A DNA stretch of 64,000 nucleotides from contig DAOUBK010000055.1 of assembly GCA_034432635.1 (NCBI GenBank), forward strand, positions 1 to 64,000, given 5' to 3'. Made by a program: the position numbers and the translations under genes. How positions within the stretch are numbered: position 1 is the first letter of the stretch; each line of letters begins with the position of its first letter. Shown here piece by piece: positions 60,262 to 64,000 of the stretch. The stretch is from Roseiflexus sp034432635 (GTDB taxonomy: Bacteria > Chloroflexota > Chloroflexia > Chloroflexales > Roseiflexaceae). A model generated the notes under the pieces. That model made no database searches. It worked only from the letters and a program-made list of their open reading frames with translations, and was not told the DNA's origin.

Positions 60262-61338
60262 GTGGGGATCAACCCGCTCAATTCGCTGTTTGGCGCACTC
60301 AGTCGTGATCTTGGCATCGATCTTGGCACTGCCAACACGCTGGTCCATGTACGTGGCAAGGGTATCGTCATCAGCGAGCCATCGGTCGTTGCCATCGATA
60401 GAAAAACCAAGGAAGTCAAGGCGGTTGGCGCGGAAGCCAAGGCGATGGTTGGCAAGACGCCGGCAAATATCATCGCCGTGCGTCCTTTGAAGGATGGGGT
60501 GATTGCCGATTTCGACGTTGTCGAAAAGATGCTGAAGTATTTCATCGGCAAGGCGCACGACCGCTCGCTTGGCATCGTATCGCCCCGCCCGCGTGTGGTG
60601 GTCGGGGTGCCGTCGGGCGTGACGCAGGTGGAGATGCGCGCCGCGCGCGATGCGGCGCTGAATGCCAACGCCCGCGAGGCATATGTGGTCGAAGAGCCGA
60701 TGGCGGCAGCAATTGGCGCGGGGCTGCCGGTCGATGAACCGGTCGGTTCGATGATCGTCGATATTGGCGGCGGAACGACCGAGGTTGCGGTGATTTCGCT
60801 CGGTGGGATCGTGATCAATCACTCGATCCGCACGGCGGGCGATGAGATCGACGAGGCGATCATTCAGTTCGCCCGGCGTGAGTACAACCTGTTGATCGGC
60901 GAACGCATGGCGGAAAAGGTCAAGATTGCCGCCGGTAGCGCCTACCCGCTGGACGAAGAGATCCGCGTCGTTTTGCGCGGGCGTGATCTGTTGACCGGTC
61001 TGCCAAAAGCAGTCGAGATCTCCAGTGTCGAGCTGCGCGAGGGGATTGCCGGTCCGGTGAATGCAATCGTTGCCGAGGTGCGTGCTGCGCTCGAAGAAAC
61101 CCCGCCCGAACTGGTAGCGGATATTATGGAGCATGGTATCGTGCTTGCGGGTGGTGGCGCGCTCCTGCACGGGCTTGACCGCCGAATCGCGGCAGAAACG
61201 AAGATGCCGGTGCACATTACCGAAGATCCGCTTTCGTGCGTGGCGCGTGGCGCTGGCAAAATGGTCGAGGAGTTCAACAATCCGGTGTACCGTGACATTC
61301 TGACCAGTACACAACGCACCCGTCGCGTCCGCTACTGA
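60262..61338 (+). CDS. mreB: Rod-shape actin homologue MreB
   Basis: A 358-residue MreB. Phosphate-binding loops LGIDLGTANTLVHV (phosphate 1) and VDIGGGTTEVAVISLGG (phosphate 2), connect-type VGVPSGVTQVE and adenosine motif GIVLAGGGALLHGLD are intact. It forms filaments guiding wall elongation. The start is a GTG with GAGAGGG upstream. It leads mreC-mreD-PBP2. The C-terminal extension to FNNPVYRDILTSTQRT is somewhat long but ordinary. Confidence 0.97.
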   Translation: MGINPLNSLFGALSRDLGIDLGTANTLVHVRGKGIVISEPSVVAIDRKTKEVKAVGAEAKAMVGKTPANIIAVRPLKDGVIADFDVVEKMLKYFIGKAHDRSLGIVSPRPRVVVGVPSGVTQVEMRAARDAALNANAREAYVVEEPMAAAIGAGLPVDEPVGSMIVDIGGGTTEVAVISLGGIVINHSIRTAGDEIDEAIIQFARREYNLLIGERMAEKVKIAAGSAYPLDEEIRVVLRGRDLLTGLPKAVEISSVELREGIAGPVNAIVAEVRAALEETPPELVADIMEHGIVLAGGGALLHGLDRRIAAETKMPVHITEDPLSCVARGAGKMVEEFNNPVYRDILTSTQRTRRVRY

Positions 61339-61349
61339 GAGTCTGAACG

Positions 61350-62240
61350 ATGCTGCGCGATCGTCCATATCGCCTGTCACAACCGGCGCGACGCTCGCCA
61401 CTGTTGATTATTCTGCTTTTGCTGATCGCAGCAGCGCTGCTGGTTGCCGATCAGGCTGGGTTGCTCGGGCCATTGCGCCTCCATGCCCAGGCGATGATCA
61501 GCCCGATACTGATCAGAATACAGCAGACCGGGACCTGGATCGGGTCGCTCGTCGGGCAGCCTGGCGATGATCAGGCGCTTCTGGCGGAACTCGAGGCGCT
61601 GCGTGCAGAGAACGCCGATTTGAAAGCACGGTTGATCCAGGCAGAGGCGCTGGCGTTCGAAAATGCACGCCTGCGCGAACAGGTGCGTATCGAGCAGGCG
61701 TATCCCTGGCAGTTGCTGGGTGCAGATGTGATTGCGATCACCCCCGATACCGGTCGTCGCCTGGTGTTGTTTGCCGCCGGAACCGAGCAGGGGGTACGTC
61801 CCGGGATGGCGGTCATTGCGCGTGAGGGGAATAATCCCCCTGCTCTGATTGGCATCGTCGAGGAAGCAGGTCCGCGTACTGCTGCGGTGCTCCTGATTAC
61901 CGACTATAGTAGTGCGATCAGTGCACAGGTGTACCAGGAAACCGATGTCGTTCGTGGTGTGATCCAGGGACAGTGGCAGCGCGGATCGCGCCTGCTCTTG
62001 CACTCGGTTCCGCGCGAAGCGCCGCTGGCGGCAGGCAATACGGTGCTGACTGCCGGTTTGTCGGCGGAACTGGCGCTCGATTTGCCCCGCGCCGCGGTTC
62101 CGCCAAATGTGCCGATTGGCACGATCGAGATGGTGCAGGATACCGGACGTGATCGCATTGCCGGGGTTCGTCCATTTGTCGATCCGGATCGGGTGCGTTA
62201 CGCATGGGTCATTCTCGCCACCGACGAATCGAAGAAATAG
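61350..62240 (+). CDS. mreC: Rod-shape protein MreC
   Basis: A 296-residue bitopic protein. One helix near 17-38, a coiled coil (about 70-120, ALLAELEALRAENADLKARL), and the extracytoplasmic beta domain with GVRPGMAVIARE, GIVEEAGPRTAAVLLITDY and GLSAELALDLPRAAVPPNVP. MreC links MreB to PBP2. Eleven bases separate it from mreB. Confidence 0.93.
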   Translation: MLRDRPYRLSQPARRSPLLIILLLLIAAALLVADQAGLLGPLRLHAQAMISPILIRIQQTGTWIGSLVGQPGDDQALLAELEALRAENADLKARLIQAEALAFENARLREQVRIEQAYPWQLLGADVIAITPDTGRRLVLFAAGTEQGVRPGMAVIAREGNNPPALIGIVEEAGPRTAAVLLITDYSSAISAQVYQETDVVRGVIQGQWQRGSRLLLHSVPREAPLAAGNTVLTAGLSAELALDLPRAAVPPNVPIGTIEMVQDTGRDRIAGVRPFVDPDRVRYAWVILATDESKK

Positions 62241-62242
62241 TT

Positions 62243-62743
62243 GTGCATGAAGTGGCGCTGTTTGCTGCACTGTTTGTGATAGCGCTGGTGCAAACGGTGG
62301 TGCTGCCGCGTCCATTCGATGTGCCGCTCAACCTGCTGCTGCTACTTGCAGTCTGCCATGGTCTGATTGCTGGGACGACATCTGCGGCGCGCTGGTCGTT
62401 CTACGGAGGGCTGGCGCTTGACTTGTGTGCAATGACGTTCATTGGCACGCACGCGCTGGCGCTGTTGACCGGCGTGATTGGAGCAACGACGCTGGTGTCG
62501 CGCCTGAGCCGCGAGAACTGGATCGTGCCCATTTTGGGTGTGGCGGTGGGAACCATTCTGTACCACATCGTCTATGCGCTTCTTCTTGCCCTGCTCGTTG
62601 CACCCGTCGATCTCCAGGGATATGCGCGTGTCGCACTCGTGCCCGATGCCCTGATCGCCACCATCCCAGCGTTGCCGCTCTATCTTGCGTTTCGCTGGAA
62701 TGAGGATCGGGTGCGTCGACGTGTGCCGGTGGATGTGTATTAG
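62243..62743 (+). CDS. mreD: Rod-shape protein MreD
   Basis: A 166-residue membrane protein with about five helices (VALFAALFVIALVQTVVLPR, PLNLLLLLAVCHGL, ARWSFYGGLALDLCAMTF). This is the size and topology of MreD, and its place between mreC and PBP2 supports the call more than sequence identity does. Start chosen as the GTG at 62243, two bases after the mreC stop; GTG 62252 is an alternative. GAAGAAA upstream is weak, so coupling to mreC is likely. Confidence 0.85.
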   Translation: MHEVALFAALFVIALVQTVVLPRPFDVPLNLLLLLAVCHGLIAGTTSAARWSFYGGLALDLCAMTFIGTHALALLTGVIGATTLVSRLSRENWIVPILGVAVGTILYHIVYALLLALLVAPVDLQGYARVALVPDALIATIPALPLYLAFRWNEDRVRRRVPVDVY

Positions 62744-62747
62744 GAGC

Positions 62748-62783
62748 GTTGAACGTTGAACGTTGGAACGTTAAACATCAAAC
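62748..62783 (+). repeat. Heptamer-like array GTTGAAC spanning a gene start
   Basis: GTTGAAC (62748-62754), GTTGAAC (62755-62761), GTTGGAAC (62762-62769), GTTAAAC (62770-62776), ATCAAAC (62777-62783). The array covers the TTG start of the PBP2 gene and its first nine codons. Confidence 0.75.
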
Positions 62784-64000
62784 GTATCCGCAGTCTGCAA
62801 ATAACCGTTCTAATCATTTTTGCCATCCTGATAGGACGGTTATATCAGTTACAACTGGTCGATGCCCAGGCGGATCAGTACCGCTACTCGACCGCAGTGC
62901 GTGTCATGCGTTACCTGCCGATGCGCCCGATGCGCGGTGAGATTTTTGCCAGCGATGGACGCACTCTGCTGGCGCAGACGGTTCCGATCTACACGCTTGC
63001 CGTCCGCCCCGCCGACCTCCCTGCTGATCCCGCATCGCGTGCGCAGGTGTTTGCGCATCTCAGCCAGGCAATTGGGATCACCAGCACCCTGATCGTTTCT
63101 CCAGCCGTTGCCCTTGAACGTGATCCGGTGCTACGCAGCGATCTGGTTCAGGGTCTCGGCGCTGAAGCCGTCGCGCGCGCACAACGCATCGAGCCGCCGC
63201 TCACCGCTCTGTTGACGATTGCGCCCGATCAACGTGCTGCGCTGGACGCATTTGCAGTACGCTATAATCCAGTCGTGCAGTTTATCCCCCAGACACTGCC
63301 TGTTGACGGAGCGCCAGCACTGGTGTCTTCCCCCTTGATCGTGGTGACGCTCACGATCTCACCGGCTTCGGCGTTGCACGACAACCCGGTGCTGCGTGAG
63401 GATCTCGCTCGTGTGCTGGATGACCGCGCTATCGAACCGCTGGAAACGCCTCCGGCGTGGCTGCGCATCGATGTGCCACCTTCTGCAACGCTTAATGCGC
63501 TGCGTGTATCGACAGCATACAGTGACGTGGTAACCCTGGAAAATCCAATAGCCAGCACGGTCGAACAGGCAAACATCCCTGGCTACCAGACGCTGACTAT
63601 TCGCGAGGATATTCCACATTCCGTTGCGTTGACGCTCATCGAGAACGCTGCCACACTGCCGGGGATCGTGATCGAACAGGATTACCGCCGGCGGTATCCG
63701 TTGAGTTCCGAAACGCCATCACTGTCGTACATCCTGGGGTACATCGGTCGGGTAAACCAGTGCGAACTTGTGCGTCAGAATCCGGCACGCTCGTGGATGA
63801 GCGGGTTGCTCGAATCGATCGGCAGTTCGATCGAGTGTGGCATCATTCAGAAGCAGATTAATCCCTACGGGTTGGGGTTACCGCGTTACCTGCCCGATGA
63901 TCGCATCGGCAAATTCGGCATCGAAGCCAGTTATGAAGAAGAGTTGCGCGGTCAGCTCGGAATGCAGGAAATACTCGTCGATGCGCTCAGTCGTCCGGTG
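62756..64000 (+). CDS. mrdA: Penicillin-binding protein 2 (MrdA-type), 3'-truncated by window edge
   Basis: The first 415 residues of a class B PBP. The frame opens after a TGA at 62750-62752 and starts at TTG 62756, with AGGAG nine bases upstream. One membrane helix follows (LQITVLIIFAILIGRLYQLQ), then the pedestal/dimerisation domain with RPMRGEIFASDGRTLLAQ, VTNPL-type segments and IEQDYRRRYPL, and the linker LGYIGRV and GIEASYEEELRG. The transpeptidase domain with SxxK lies beyond the window. It cross-links glycan made by the RodA partner. Confidence 0.9.
   Translation, partial: MNVGTLNIKRIRSLQITVLIIFAILIGRLYQLQLVDAQADQYRYSTAVRVMRYLPMRPMRGEIFASDGRTLLAQTVPIYTLAVRPADLPADPASRAQVFAHLSQAIGITSTLIVSPAVALERDPVLRSDLVQGLGAEAVARAQRIEPPLTALLTIAPDQRAALDAFAVRYNPVVQFIPQTLPVDGAPALVSSPLIVVTLTISPASALHDNPVLREDLARVLDDRAIEPLETPPAWLRIDVPPSATLNALRVSTAYSDVVTLENPIASTVEQANIPGYQTLTIREDIPHSVALTLIENAATLPGIVIEQDYRRRYPLSSETPSLSYILGYIGRVNQCELVRQNPARSWMSGLLESIGSSIECGIIQKQINPYGLGLPRYLPDDRIGKFGIEASYEEELRGQLGMQEILVDALSRPV

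Noticed and set aside
60010..61401. Minus-strand frame continuing upstream of the ABC ATPase, antisense to mreB
   Set aside because: The real ATPase begins at its Walker region at 60009; the upstream sequence has no family match and covers the conserved mreB gene.

Overview
The window is a gene-dense, roughly 60% G+C chromosomal stretch that most resembles a filamentous anoxygenic phototroph of the Chloroflexota, of the Roseiflexus type. I infer this from the style of the proteins (Pro/Thr-rich PTPTP linkers on exported proteins, an ECF sigma/DUF5667 pair, BMP-family transport, DUF951, an acyl-ACP-reductase-like protein) and not from a marker gene. I see no rRNA, tRNA, CRISPR array, insertion sequence or prophage. 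It reads as ordinary chromosome with a few unusual proteins and some small DNA structures.

Layout. 0.15-5.5 kb (minus): a small membrane protein, a NUDIX hydrolase, a 685-residue reductase whose C-terminal half resembles cyanobacterial acyl-ACP reductase, and a large membrane protein. 5.6-12.7 kb (plus): lepA, a parvulin lipoprotein, a MazG-type pyrophosphohydrolase, DUF951, and an NfeD/slipin pair. 12.7-16.2 kb (minus): a TPR membrane protein and two glycosyltransferases. 16.4-18.0 kb (plus): larB-larE, for nickel-pincer cofactor synthesis. 18.1 kb (minus): an M23 lipoprotein. 19.0-25.0 kb (plus): a glutaredoxin, groES, then a BMP-type nucleoside ABC transporter operon with a consensus promoter and a strongly foldable leader. 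25-32 kb: nicotinate phosphoribosyltransferase, a small conserved protein behind a near-perfect sigma-70 promoter, a TPR/zinc protein, a three-repeat exported protein, and a PHP-AlbA_2 protein with a repeated C-terminus. 31.4-40.5 kb: HAD phosphatase, argS, two coupled sensor kinases, FtsW/RodA and YchF. 40.9-46.8 kb (plus): ECF sigma with its membrane partner, tgt, recO, a PH/SHOCT membrane protein and purine nucleoside phosphorylase. 46.8-51.5 kb (minus): DUF427, penicillin acylase family, a small protein, a CoA-type NUDIX and a PTPTP exported protein. 51.6-54.9 kb: a Fur-family regulator, a repeat-bearing intergenic region, a DsbA-like lipoprotein, a GT2 glycosyltransferase and phosphatidylserine decarboxylase. 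55-60 kb (minus): rimM, khpA, rpsP and ffh, then an ABC exporter with a SpoIIM-like fused permease. 60.3-64.0 kb (plus): mreB-mreC-mreD-PBP2, the last cut by the window edge.

How genes work together. Several sets are clear functional units: shape and wall elongation (mreBCD-PBP2), ribosome and secretion (ffh-rpsP-khpA-rimM), nucleoside salvage (BMP transporter plus purine nucleoside phosphorylase elsewhere in the window), NfeD-slipin membrane quality control, and LarBE cofactor synthesis. Many neighbours overlap by 4 bp or are separated by 1-4 bp, so translational coupling is common. Six of nine convergent gene pairs overlap at their 3' ends, leaving no intergenic terminator space.

The points most worth a second look are the reductase fusion (a candidate for fatty aldehyde or wax-ester supply), the PHP-AlbA_2 protein with an A-B-B-A-B repeat tail, the structured leader before the BMP operon, the heptamer arrays at two gene ends, and a recurrent TGG-TATNNT extended -10 promoter.
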